This document shows positions 8,577 through 16,382 of a stretch of 64,000 nucleotides of DNA, piece after piece. Both the position numbers and the translations under genes were made by a program. This stretch comes from Dokdonella_A sp963834755 (lineage in GTDB: Bacteria > Pseudomonadota > Gammaproteobacteria > Xanthomonadales > Rhodanobacteraceae). The DNA lies in contig CAWICQ010000013.1 in NCBI GenBank assembly GCA_963834755.1, positions 258,418 through 322,417 on the forward strand, written 5' to 3'. The notes beneath the pieces are model-generated. The model was not told where the DNA came from. It saw only the letters and a program-made list of their open reading frames with translations, and made no database searches. The stretch's first letter is position 1. Each line of letters opens with the position of its first letter.

Positions 8577-9029
8577 TCAATCCTCGTTGCGATACTTGTC
8601 ATGGCAGCTCTTGCACGCACCGGCGGTCTTCTTGAACTGATCGCGCGTCTTCGCTTCGTCGCCGGCCTTGGCGACATCGGCCAGCGTTTTCGTTTCGCGC
8701 ACGAGATCGCTCATCTTGCTCTTGAAGTCGTCCATGTTCTTCCAGATCTCGGGCTTGGCTTCGGTATCGGCGCCCTTGTCGGATCCTTCCGGAAAACCTT
8801 CGAGCAGCTGCGGCGTCAGCGACGCGATGCGTTCGGCATGCTTGGCGAATTCGGCCGAATCCCACGGCGTCTTGTTCTTCATCATGTCGACCAGCGGCAC
8901 AAAATTCCAGCCCATCATCGTATACACGCTTTGCCGATAGCGGATGGCGGTTTCGGGCTTCACCGCGGCAGCGGCGACGGCGGTAGCCAGCAGTGCGACA
9001 GCGACAGGCAGCACGACGATCTTGCGCAT
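8577..9029 (-). CDS. Cytochrome c'
   Basis: A 150-residue periplasmic four-helix c-type cytochrome. A signal peptide (residues 1-20, AVALLATAVAAAA) is followed by the mature chain, and the heme site CKSCH is near the C-terminus (Cys139, Cys142, His143), the position diagnostic for the class. The early segment IRYRQSVYTMMGWNF matches the family N-terminus. Cytochromes c' bind nitric oxide and carbon monoxide and are associated with NO tolerance; some relatives serve as electron carriers. The gene is convergent with cytochrome b561, with about 100 nt between them and no clear terminator. Confidence 0.9.
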   Translation of the reverse strand: MRKIVVLPVAVALLATAVAAAAVKPETAIRYRQSVYTMMGWNFVPLVDMMKNKTPWDSAEFAKHAERIASLTPQLLEGFPEGSDKGADTEAKPEIWKNMDDFKSKMSDLVRETKTLADVAKAGDEAKTRDQFKKTAGACKSCHDKYRNED

Positions 9030-9060
9030 GAGACGTCCATATGAATTTCGACCGGACGCG

Positions 9061-9066
9061 AGTGTA
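9061..9066 (-). promoter_or_regulatory. Putative -10 box for cytochrome c'
   Basis: Reads TACACT on the minus strand inside GCTGCTACACTCGCG, placing transcription start about 25 nt before the ATG. No good -35 is seen at 16-18 nt, as at several other promoters here. Confidence 0.4.
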
Positions 9067-9157
9067 GCAGCAGGAATCGCGTGGCGGTCTGTAAAAAGGG
9101 GTGTCCGCAGCGCGAGGAAGCACTACCATGCCCGCAGGCCAAATCCAGGAGATCGAC

Positions 9158-9949
9158 ATGCGCGCCCGATTCCTTGCTGTTGCCTTCGCCCTGGCTTCGT
9201 CCGCGCCGCTGCACGCGGCGATGGTCGCGAAACAAGTCGGCTACAAGGTCGGCGGTAAAGAGATGCAAAGCGTGCTCGTGTACGACGACGCGGTGAAGAC
9301 GCCGCGCCCCGGGCTCGTGATGGCGCCCGATTGGCTTGGCATGAACGACAATCAGATCGCGCTGGCGAAACAAATCGCCGGCAAGGATTACGTGATCCTG
9401 GTCGCCGATGTGTATGGCGTCGACGTGCGTCCGAAGACGCCGGACGATGCAGGCAAGGCGACCGGGAACATGTACGCCCATCGCGCTGATTTACGCGCGC
9501 GCATCAATGGCGCGCTCGATCAGCTGAAGGCGCAAGTCGGCAAGGCGCCGCTCGACGGCAAGCACTGGGGCGCGTTCGGATTCTGCTTCGGTGGCGCGAC
9601 CGTGCTCGATCTGGCGCGCAGCGGCGCGGATGTCGCCGGCGTCGTTTCGTTCCACGGCAATCTTTCGACGGACGATCCGTCGCTGGCGAAGAACATCAAG
9701 GCCAAGGTGCTCGCATTGCACGGCGCCGACGACAAATTCGAATCGGCCGAACAGATCGCGGGTTTTCAGAAAGAGATGCGCGACGCCAACGTCGACTGGC
9801 AGTTTCTCGAGTTCGGCGGTGCCGTGCATTGCTTCGCGATTCCGACTGCGGACGGCTCGGTGCCGGGCTGCCTGTACAACGAACGCGCCGCGAAACGCGG
9901 GTTGGCGCAGATGCACATGTTCTTCGACGAAATTTTCGCTGCGCGCTGA
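9158..9949 (+). CDS. Secreted dienelactone hydrolase family protein
   Basis: An alpha/beta hydrolase of 263 residues with a signal peptide (FLAVAFALASSAPLHAA). The nucleophile elbow GFCFGG has cysteine (about Cys143) as in dienelactone hydrolase. The acid is in HGADDKF and the histidine in GGAVHCF, so the triad is complete. The start ATG 9158 is preceded by AGGAG at a good distance. True dienelactone hydrolases are cytosolic and degrade chloroaromatics; this exported form has no aromatic-degradation neighbours, so the substrate is unknown. The gene is divergent from cytochrome c' and followed 19 nt later by the iron permease homologue. Confidence 0.87.
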   Translation: MRARFLAVAFALASSAPLHAAMVAKQVGYKVGGKEMQSVLVYDDAVKTPRPGLVMAPDWLGMNDNQIALAKQIAGKDYVILVADVYGVDVRPKTPDDAGKATGNMYAHRADLRARINGALDQLKAQVGKAPLDGKHWGAFGFCFGGATVLDLARSGADVAGVVSFHGNLSTDDPSLAKNIKAKVLALHGADDKFESAEQIAGFQKEMRDANVDWQFLEFGGAVHCFAIPTADGSVPGCLYNERAAKRGLAQMHMFFDEIFAAR

Positions 9950-9967
9950 GCGCGGCCAGGGATCGCA

Positions 9968-10477
9968 ATGGGCTCCGCTCGCTCCAACCGCTCATGGTTT
10001 ACGCGCTTCGCGAACGGCGCATCGCGTGCCACCGGCAAGCCCGGAACGTTCGTGCTGGCGCTCGTCGTCGTCGCCGTCTGGGCGATTACCGGCCCGATGT
10101 TCGGCTTCAGTGACACCTGGCAACTCATCATCAACACCGGCACCACGATCGTCACGTTCCTGATGGTGTTCCTGATCCAGAGCACGCAGAACCGCGACTC
10201 GGAGGCGATGCACGTCAAGATGGACGAGCTGATCCGCGCGCTCAAGGGCGCGCACAACGCCTTGCTCGATCTCGAGGAACTCGACGATCACACGCTCGAT
10301 ACGCTTCGCGAGCGTTACAGAAAGCTCGCGGCGAAGGCCCGCGAGGACATCGAGGCCGGGAAACGCGACGTCGGTTGCGAGGATGTCGACGAGGATCTCG
10401 ACGGTGAGGACGAGCCTTCGCCGTCGTCACGCGACAAGACCTCGAAACAACCCGCGCGCGTCCGCGGCAAGAGCTAG
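9968..10477 (+). CDS. Low-affinity iron permease family membrane protein
   Basis: A 169-residue protein with two transmembrane helices (FVLALVVVAVWAITGPMF and TWQLIINTGTTIVTFLMVF), then FLIQSTQNRDSEAMHVKMDELI, the hallmark of the bacterial proteins named after fungal low-affinity iron permease. A charged tail follows. Transport activity of the bacterial members is not established, so the name is a family label. Its TAG stop overlaps the TAG stop of the convergent ispB gene at a CTAG palindrome, so the two genes end in the same four bases. Confidence 0.85.
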   Translation: MGSARSNRSWFTRFANGASRATGKPGTFVLALVVVAVWAITGPMFGFSDTWQLIINTGTTIVTFLMVFLIQSTQNRDSEAMHVKMDELIRALKGAHNALLDLEELDDHTLDTLRERYRKLAAKAREDIEAGKRDVGCEDVDEDLDGEDEPSPSSRDKTSKQPARVRGKS

Positions 10478-11493
10478 CGCGATCGATCGATCGCGTAATC
10501 GGCGAGCACCGCGAGCGCGTCGCGCGCTTGCGATGCCGGAAGCACTGCGAGTGCATCTCGCGCCGAACGCGCGTACTCACGTGCTCGCTCGCGGGCAAAC
10601 TCGAGCGCGCCGGTTGCGTGGATCGCAGCGAGCACATCGCCGAGTGCGTCGCGGCCACCGGCGACGATCGCCTGCTTGAGCCGCTCCGCCTGCGCGGGTG
10701 TGCTCTGCACGATCGCATGGATCAGCGGCAGTGTCGGCTTGCCTTCGGCGAGATCATCGCCGATGTTCTTGCCGAGCGTGCCGGCGTCGGATGCGTAATC
10801 GAGCACGTCGTCGGCGATCTGGAATGCGAAACCGAGATCGAGCCCATAGCGCGCGAGCGCTTCTTCATGTTCGTGCGGAAGTTCGGCCAGCACGGCGCCG
10901 AGCCGCGTCGCCGCGGCGAACAATACGGCGGTCTTGCGTTCGATCACCTTCCGATAAGCGGTCTCGTCCGTGTCCGGATTGCCGATGTTGAGAAGCTGCA
11001 GGACTTCGCCCTCGGCGATCAAATTGGTCGTGTCGGCAAGAATCCGCATGACACGCATGCGATCGAGCTCGACCATCATCTGGAACGAGCGCGAATAGAG
11101 AAAATCGCCGACCAGCACGCTCGCCGCATTGCCCCACACCGCGTTCGCGGTCTTGCGTCCACGGCGAAGATCGGATTCGTCGACGACATCGTCGTGCAGC
11201 AGCGTCGCGGTATGGATGAATTCGATCACCGCTGCCAGCGCGATGTGGTCGCGGCCGCGATAGCCCGCCGCGTGCGCCGCGATCAGGTGCAGCAGAGGCC
11301 GCAGACGCTTGCCGCCGCCACCGACGATGTATTCGGCGACCTGATTGACCAGCACGACATCCGACGCGAGCCGCGAGCGGATCAATGTGTTCACGGCCTG
11401 CATGTCGGCGGACGCGAGCGCCTGCACGTCACCGAATCCGGCGATCGACGTGGTCGTGGAAAATGCGGCGGTCGAGCTCAAGGCGGCGGTCAT
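10474..11493 (-). CDS. ispB: Octaprenyl/polyprenyl diphosphate synthase
   Basis: A trans-long-chain prenyltransferase of 339 residues that condenses IPP units onto FPP to make the quinone side chain. The first aspartate-rich motif is LLHDDVVDESD and the second is QIADDVLDYASD. GGGGKRLRP binds IPP, and FARERAREYA lies near the C-terminus. I chose ATG 11493, since the longer frame would add about 105 residues of intergenic-looking sequence and TATACT lies just upstream at 11511-11516. Side-chain length (C40 or other) cannot be read directly. It is convergent with the iron permease homologue and divergent from ssb. Confidence 0.92.
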   Translation of the reverse strand: MTAALSSTAAFSTTTSIAGFGDVQALASADMQAVNTLIRSRLASDVVLVNQVAEYIVGGGGKRLRPLLHLIAAHAAGYRGRDHIALAAVIEFIHTATLLHDDVVDESDLRRGRKTANAVWGNAASVLVGDFLYSRSFQMMVELDRMRVMRILADTTNLIAEGEVLQLLNIGNPDTDETAYRKVIERKTAVLFAAATRLGAVLAELPHEHEEALARYGLDLGFAFQIADDVLDYASDAGTLGKNIGDDLAEGKPTLPLIHAIVQSTPAQAERLKQAIVAGGRDALGDVLAAIHATGALEFARERAREYARSARDALAVLPASQARDALAVLADYAIDRSR

Positions 11494-11510
11494 CCCGTGC
11501 GATGGCCTGG

Positions 11511-11516
11511 AGTATA
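11511..11516 (-). promoter_or_regulatory. Putative -10 box for ispB
   Basis: TATACT on the minus strand within CCGCTATACTCC. It gives a very short untranslated leader before ATG 11493. The same CCCGCTATACTC string is found upstream of the POT transporter. Confidence 0.5.
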
Positions 11517-11770
11517 GCGGGGGCTCCGGTCGACTCTGCCAAGGAGTCGGGAAAACGCCGGTTTCGGCGCCGGACGAGTGAATTCCATTGCGTGTCGCTG
11601 GATTCGCCGGATGCAGCGCGCGGGACGGCCGAACCGGCCGCCGATGGGTCAAATACCGACACGTTCGCGCAGCCCGCGCGGACAGACGGCGTCCGACGCA
11701 CGGCCTGCGGCCGACCGCGCGCGAGGTGTATCCTGCGCGGCACTGACGGCGTATTGAACAGAGGAATTCC

Positions 11771-12259
11771 ATGGCACGCGGCATCAACAAGGTCATCCTG
11801 GTCGGCAATCTCGGCGCCGATCCCGAGACGCGCTACACCGCGAACGGCGGCGCGATCACCAACATCCGCCTCGCCACGTCGGAAAACTGGAAAGACAAGC
11901 AGACCGGCGAGAACCAGGAACGCACCGAATGGCACCGCGTCGTCCTGTTCGGCAAGCTCGGCGAAATCGCCGGCGAATATCTCAAGAAGGGCCGGCAGGT
12001 GTACATCGAAGGCTCGCTGCGTACCAACAAATACACCGACAAGGACGGCATCGAACGCTACTCGACCGACATCGTCGCCAATGAGATGCAGATGCTCGGC
12101 GGTCCTGGCGGTGGCGGCGGCGGAGGCGAGGGAGGCGGCGGATACAGCCGCGATCGCGGCGAGCGTTCGGGTGGCGCTCCGCGCGGACCCGCGCCGGCGA
12201 CTTCGCGTCCGACGCAGAAACCCTCGGACACCTTCGAGGACGACGACATTCCATTCTGA
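11771..12259 (+). CDS. ssb: Single-stranded DNA-binding protein
   Basis: A 162-residue SSB. Residues 1-110 form the OB fold (INKVILVGNLGADPE, ATSENWKDK, TEWHRVVLFGKLGE). A glycine-rich linker follows, and the acidic tip DDDIPF recruits repair and replication partners. It protects single-stranded DNA in replication, recombination and repair. AGAGGAA lies just before the ATG. The gene is divergent from ispB; the usual uvrA neighbour of many gammaproteobacteria is not within view. Confidence 0.97.
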   Translation: MARGINKVILVGNLGADPETRYTANGGAITNIRLATSENWKDKQTGENQERTEWHRVVLFGKLGEIAGEYLKKGRQVYIEGSLRTNKYTDKDGIERYSTDIVANEMQMLGGPGGGGGGGEGGGGYSRDRGERSGGAPRGPAPATSRPTQKPSDTFEDDDIPF

Positions 12260-12348
12260 TCCGCGTTCCGATCGCCGCGAAGCCGAGCCGGTACTCGCGC
12301 TCGGCACCATCGTGCTCAACCTCCCACGATTTCCGCGAGGACGCGCCC

Positions 12349-12534
12349 GTGAAAGCGACACGTGTGTTGGGTGTCTCCAAGGTCTTGCTGGCGGCAGCGC
12401 AGGCGAAGGCCGATGTCGCATGGCGCGAGCAGAAGGTCAGCGCGTCGGACGGCAGGGCAAACACGCGCTTCGGTCAGGGCGCGGCCTATTTCTACATGCG
12501 CGAGACGTTGTTCGCCGACGGGTTCGATGGCTGA
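12349..12534 (+). CDS. Small open frame of doubtful status between ssb and rfbB
   Basis: A 61-codon frame starting at GTG. The stretch 12260-12733 (474 nt) otherwise holds no recognisable gene. The product has no motif I recognise, no signal peptide and no clear ribosome site. Composition alone cannot separate a true small gene from a chance frame in GC-rich DNA. Confidence 0.2.
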   Translation: MKATRVLGVSKVLLAAAQAKADVAWREQKVSASDGRANTRFGQGAAYFYMRETLFADGFDG

Positions 12535-12691
12535 CGTCGTCCTCGCAGGGCATGTTCCTCGGGGCTAGCGCGCGATCGTTGAAATCTCGCGGCGATCCCG
12601 GCCTCTTCGGCTGTGGGCTCGCGATCGCCGAACGCCTCGGGAATGACCAGCCCGCCTCGCGTCGGCCGGCGCATGCGGCTACGATACCCGC

Positions 12692-12718
12692 GGGCCGGGT
12701 AACCGGCCCTTTGTATTG
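12692..12718 (+). terminator. Intrinsic terminator or attenuator just before rfbB
   Basis: GGGCCGG pairs perfectly with CCGGCCC across a GTAA loop (a GNRA tetraloop), followed at once by TTTGTATT. It sits 16 nt before the rfbB ATG, so it could end transcription from ssb or attenuate the dTDP-rhamnose operon. Confidence 0.55.
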
Positions 12719-12733
12719 GATGCTCCGGAGCAC

Positions 12734-13789
12734 ATGAAGACCCTGCTCATCACCGGCGGCGCCGGTTTCATCGGCGCAAATTTCGTGCTCGAGACGCTCG
12801 CGCACGCGGGCGAGCGCGTGGTCAATCTCGACAAGCTCACGTACGCCGGCAATCTCGACACGCTCGCTTCGCTGCGCGACAAGCCTGAGCACGTTTTCGT
12901 GCACGGCGACATCGGCGATCGCGCGCTGGTCGAACGGCTCCTGATCGAACATCAACCGACCGCCATACTCAACTTCGCCGCCGAATCGCACGTCGACCGT
13001 TCGATCGACGGGCCCGCCGAATTCGTGCAGACCAACGTCGTCGGCACGCTGACGCTGCTCGAATCCGCGCTCGCATACTGGCGCGCGCTGCCGCTCGAGC
13101 GGCAGGACGCGTTTCGCTTCCTGCACATTTCGACCGACGAGGTGTACGGATCACTCGGCCCGATCGGACGTTTCAGCGAAGAGTCTCCGTATCAGCCGAA
13201 TTCGCCGTATTCGGCTTCGAAGGCGGCGTCCGATCATCTGGTGCGCGCGTTCCATCACACGTACGGACTGCCGACGCTGACGACGAATTGTTCGAACAAC
13301 TACGGTCCGTTCCAGTTTCCGGAAAAGCTCATTCCGCTGATGATCCAGAAAGCGCTCGCCGGCGAGGCGTTGCCGGTATACGGCGACGGCCGCAACGTGC
13401 GCGACTGGCTCTTCGTCAAGGATCATTGCGCGGCGATCCGGCGCGTGCTCGAAATCGGGCGCGTCGGCGAGGTCTACAACGTCGGCGGCGACGCGGAGCG
13501 CGAGAACATCCACGTCGTGAAAACGATCTGCGCGCTGCTCGACGAACGCCACCCGCTCGCCGACGGACGCCGGCGCGAAACCTTGATCACGCTCGTCAAG
13601 GATCGACCGGGCCACGATCGCCGTTACGCGATCGACGCCTCGAAGATCAAGCGCGATCTCGGCTGGCGGCAAAGCGAATCGTTCGAATCCGGCCTCGCGC
13701 GGACCGTCGAGTGGTATCTCGCCCATCAGGATTGGGTGCGGCGCGTGCTCGACGGCAGCTATCGCATGGAGCGGCTGGGATCGCATTGA
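12734..13789 (+). CDS. rfbB: dTDP-glucose 4,6-dehydratase
   Basis: Second enzyme of dTDP-L-rhamnose synthesis: an NAD-dependent extended SDR converting dTDP-glucose to dTDP-4-keto-6-deoxyglucose. The 351-residue protein has the Rossmann motif TGGAGFIGANF at residue 7, the conserved NFAAESHVDRS stretch, STDEVYGSL with the catalytic Thr/Asp/Glu, and the YSASKAASD Tyr-Lys pair. ATG 12734 is preceded by CCGGAG. It heads the rfbB-rfbA-rfbC-rfbD-manC run that supplies rhamnose and mannose nucleotides for LPS or exopolysaccharide. Confidence 0.97.
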   Translation: MKTLLITGGAGFIGANFVLETLAHAGERVVNLDKLTYAGNLDTLASLRDKPEHVFVHGDIGDRALVERLLIEHQPTAILNFAAESHVDRSIDGPAEFVQTNVVGTLTLLESALAYWRALPLERQDAFRFLHISTDEVYGSLGPIGRFSEESPYQPNSPYSASKAASDHLVRAFHHTYGLPTLTTNCSNNYGPFQFPEKLIPLMIQKALAGEALPVYGDGRNVRDWLFVKDHCAAIRRVLEIGRVGEVYNVGGDAERENIHVVKTICALLDERHPLADGRRRETLITLVKDRPGHDRRYAIDASKIKRDLGWRQSESFESGLARTVEWYLAHQDWVRRVLDGSYRMERLGSH

Positions 13790-13814
13790 GAGGTCGTATG
13801 ATCTCCGGGCTGGA

Positions 13815-13826
13815 GAGGACGTCCTC
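13815..13826. other. Perfect 12-bp palindrome in the rfbB-rfbA gap
   Basis: GAGGACGTCCTC, an uninterrupted palindrome within the 143-nt gap 13790-13932. A dyad such as this can be a dimeric repressor site, but nothing here identifies a factor. A short CCGCC-AAAT-GGCGG hairpin follows it. Confidence 0.3.
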
Positions 13827-13932
13827 CCTCGAATGGCTCGGGTGCCGCCAAATGGCGGGGCGCCTGCCGGGATCGAAAATTTGCACCGCGCGATAGGCGA
13901 ATGATACCGATGCCGACGCTGAGATATCACGC

Positions 13933-14817
13933 ATGATCACCAAGGGAATCATCCTCGCCGGCGGCTCCGGCACGCGGCTCTATCCGTTGACGCAGGCGGT
14001 GAGCAAGCAGCTTCTGCCGGTCTACGACAAGCCGATGATTTATTACCCCTTGTCGACGCTGATGCTCGCCGGCATCCGCGACATTCTCGTCATCAACACG
14101 CCGCACGAGCAGCCGATGTTCGTGCGGCTTCTTGGCGACGGCTCGCAGTGGGGCATCTCGATACGCTATGCCGTGCAGCCGTCGCCGGACGGTCTGGCAC
14201 AGGCGTTCGTGATCGGACGCGATTTTCTCGCCGGCGAGCCGAGCTGCCTGATTCTCGGCGACAACATCTTCTACGGTCATGGTTTGACCGAATCGATGCA
14301 GCGCGCCGTGCAGCGCACGCACGGCGCGACCGTGTTCGGATATTGGGTACGCGATCCGGAACGTTACGGCGTCGCCGAGTTCGACGACGACGATCGCGTC
14401 ATCGGCCTTGAAGAGAAACCGGCGCGGCCGAAATCGCACTGGGCCGTGACCGGACTCTATTTCTACGATGCGCGCGTATGCGACTACGCCGCCGCGCTGA
14501 AGCCTTCGTCTCGCGGCGAGCTTGAAATCACCGACCTCAACCGCTGCTATCTCGACGATGGTTCGCTGATGCTCGAGCGGCTCGGCCGCGGCTACGCGTG
14601 GCTCGATACCGGCACGCACGAATCGCTGGTCGAGGCGTCGAACTACATCGAGACGATCGAGAACCGGCAGGGCCTCAAGGTGTGCTGTCCGGAGGAGATC
14701 GCTTACCAGCACGGATGGATCGACGCCGCGCAAGTGCGACGTCTCGCCGAGCCGCTCGCCAAGAACGGTTATGGTCGTTATCTGATGCACCTGATCGCGC
14801 AAGGAAGCGCACCGTGA
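13933..14817 (+). CDS. rfbA: Glucose-1-phosphate thymidylyltransferase
   Basis: Makes dTDP-glucose from dTTP and glucose 1-phosphate, the first step to dTDP-rhamnose. The 294-residue protein begins with the nucleotidyltransferase signature ILAGGSGTRLYPLT, then KQLLPVYDKPMIYYPL, LILGDNIFYGHGL, GLEEKPARPKS and WLDTGTHESL, all in the canonical order. Full length for the short RmlA class. Its TGA overlaps the GTG start of rfbC (GTGA). Confidence 0.97.
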   Translation: MITKGIILAGGSGTRLYPLTQAVSKQLLPVYDKPMIYYPLSTLMLAGIRDILVINTPHEQPMFVRLLGDGSQWGISIRYAVQPSPDGLAQAFVIGRDFLAGEPSCLILGDNIFYGHGLTESMQRAVQRTHGATVFGYWVRDPERYGVAEFDDDDRVIGLEEKPARPKSHWAVTGLYFYDARVCDYAAALKPSSRGELEITDLNRCYLDDGSLMLERLGRGYAWLDTGTHESLVEASNYIETIENRQGLKVCCPEEIAYQHGWIDAAQVRRLAEPLAKNGYGRYLMHLIAQGSAP

Positions 14818-15395
14818 GGGTCATCGAGACACCGCTCGACGGATGCGTCGTCATCGAGCCGTCCGTGCACGGCGACCCGCGCGGATTCTTCTACGAAAGT
14901 TTCAACGCGCGAACGTTCAGCGAAGCAGGCTTCGAGCTTGAGTTCGTGCAGACCAACGTCTCGCGTTCGGCGCGCGGCGTGCTGCGCGGACTTCATTACC
15001 AGTGGCCGAACCCGCAGGGCAAACTCGTCAGCGTCGTCGAAGGCGAGGTGTACGACGTCGCGGTCGACATCCGCGTCGGCTCGCCGAGTTTCGGACAATG
15101 GACTGCGGCGATTCTGTCGGCGGAAAACAAGCGGCACTTCTGGGTGCCGGAAGGTTTCGCGCACGGGTTCGTCGTGCTTTCGGAGAACGCGACGTTCATC
15201 TATCAGTGCACGGCGTTCTACGATCGCGCGAGCGACGCCGGCATTCGCTGGAATGACGGTACCATCGCCGTGGATTGGCCGATCGCGCAACCCGTCTTGT
15301 CGGAAAAGGATCAGCAGACGCCGTTCCTGGCCGAGATCCCGCGCGATAAGTTGCCGTCTTTTCGCGCAGCAACGGACACGCGCGCACAGCCATGA
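14814..15395 (+). CDS. rfbC: dTDP-4-dehydrorhamnose 3,5-epimerase
   Basis: A cupin epimerase of 193 residues acting third in the dTDP-rhamnose path. Key motifs are DPRGFFYESFN, QTNVSRSARGVLRGLHYQ (with the catalytic His of RGLHYQ), DVAVDIRVGSPSFG and VPEGFAHGF. It starts at GTG 14814, overlapping rfbA, and its stop overlaps the ATG of rfbD (ATGA), so translation is coupled on both sides. Confidence 0.96.
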   Translation: MRVIETPLDGCVVIEPSVHGDPRGFFYESFNARTFSEAGFELEFVQTNVSRSARGVLRGLHYQWPNPQGKLVSVVEGEVYDVAVDIRVGSPSFGQWTAAILSAENKRHFWVPEGFAHGFVVLSENATFIYQCTAFYDRASDAGIRWNDGTIAVDWPIAQPVLSEKDQQTPFLAEIPRDKLPSFRAATDTRAQP

Positions 15396-16327
15396 AGATT
15401 CTCGTGCTCGGTGCAACCGGGCAGATCGGTTTCGAGTTGTTGCGCACGCTCGCGCCGCTCGGGGCGGTGACTGCCGCTGCGCGCGGCGGTGATCTCGGCG
15501 ATGGGTCGCGTGCCCTCGATGTCGACCTGGCGAATTCCGTTTCGCTCGCATCCGTGCTCGATGCCGCCGATGCCGACCTCATCGTCAACGCAGCCGCTTA
15601 TACCGCCGTCGATCGCGCCGAGGATGAGCCCGAGCGCGCCGACCGCGTCAATCATCTCGCCGTCGCCGAGATCGCAGCCTGGGCCGCCCGACATGCCGCG
15701 CGCATCGTCCACTATTCGACCGACTACGTGTTCGACGGCAGCGCGACGCGACCGTATCGCGAAGACGACCGCACGGCGCCGCTCGGCGTTTACGGCCGCA
15801 CGAAACTCGCCGGAGAAGAGGCGCTGCGCGCAAGCGGAGCGCGACATCTGCTGCTGCGCACGGCGTGGGTCTACGCCGCGCGCGGCCACAATTTTCTGCG
15901 CACGATGCTGCGGCTCGCCAAAGAGCGCGACGAGCTGCGTGTCGTCAACGATCAGATCGGCGCTCCGACATCGGCGCGCCTGATCGCCGAGACGACAGCT
16001 GAGCTGGTGCACGTCTGGCTCGATCGCGGCCTCACGCGTGACGAAGGTTTCGATGGCATCTATCACGTCGCTTCGCGCGGACAATGCAGCTGGTACGATT
16101 TCGCCGGGGCAATTCTGGGCGGCGCGAAACGGCGCGCGCTGATCGAACGCGTGCCGCGCATCGTGCCGATCGCGACCGCCGATTATCCGACGCGCGCGCG
16201 CCGGCCCGCGTATTCGGTGCTCGATTGCAGCAGGCTCGAAGCCGCGTTCGGGCTACAATTGCCGATCTGGGAAATGGGACTTGCGGGCGTGCTCGACGAA
16301 CTCGCCGCGGCCCGCGCGGAACATTGA
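15392..16327 (+). CDS. rfbD: dTDP-4-dehydrorhamnose reductase
   Basis: Final NADPH-dependent step to dTDP-L-rhamnose. The 311-residue SDR has GATGQIGFE at the N-terminus, NAAAYTAVDRAEDEP, STDYVFDGS and the catalytic YGRTKLAGE. The gene begins in the ATGA overlap with rfbC. After its stop there are 55 nt containing a GGA-loop hairpin and then manC. Confidence 0.96.
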   Translation: MKILVLGATGQIGFELLRTLAPLGAVTAAARGGDLGDGSRALDVDLANSVSLASVLDAADADLIVNAAAYTAVDRAEDEPERADRVNHLAVAEIAAWAARHAARIVHYSTDYVFDGSATRPYREDDRTAPLGVYGRTKLAGEEALRASGARHLLLRTAWVYAARGHNFLRTMLRLAKERDELRVVNDQIGAPTSARLIAETTAELVHVWLDRGLTRDEGFDGIYHVASRGQCSWYDFAGAILGGAKRRALIERVPRIVPIATADYPTRARRPAYSVLDCSRLEAAFGLQLPIWEMGLAGVLDELAAARAEH

Positions 16328-16332
16328 AGAGC

Positions 16333-16374
16333 GCGATCGGGACGATCGCTGATCGGGCAGGACGCCGCCAGGAG
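16333..16374 (+). promoter_or_regulatory. manC leader hairpin with GGA in the loop (possible CsrA/RsmA target)
   Basis: GCGATC (16333-16338) and GATCGC (16344-16349) enclose the loop GGGAC. A second GGA lies at 16359-16362 (GCAGGACGCCG), and the ribosome site AGGAG is at 16370-16374. The same plan with a different stem occurs before petA and phoH. A GGA-bearing loop plus a nearby GGA at the ribosome site is the known architecture of CsrA/RsmA-bound leaders; the protein link is inference. Confidence 0.4.
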
Positions 16375-16382
16375 AAAACAAG

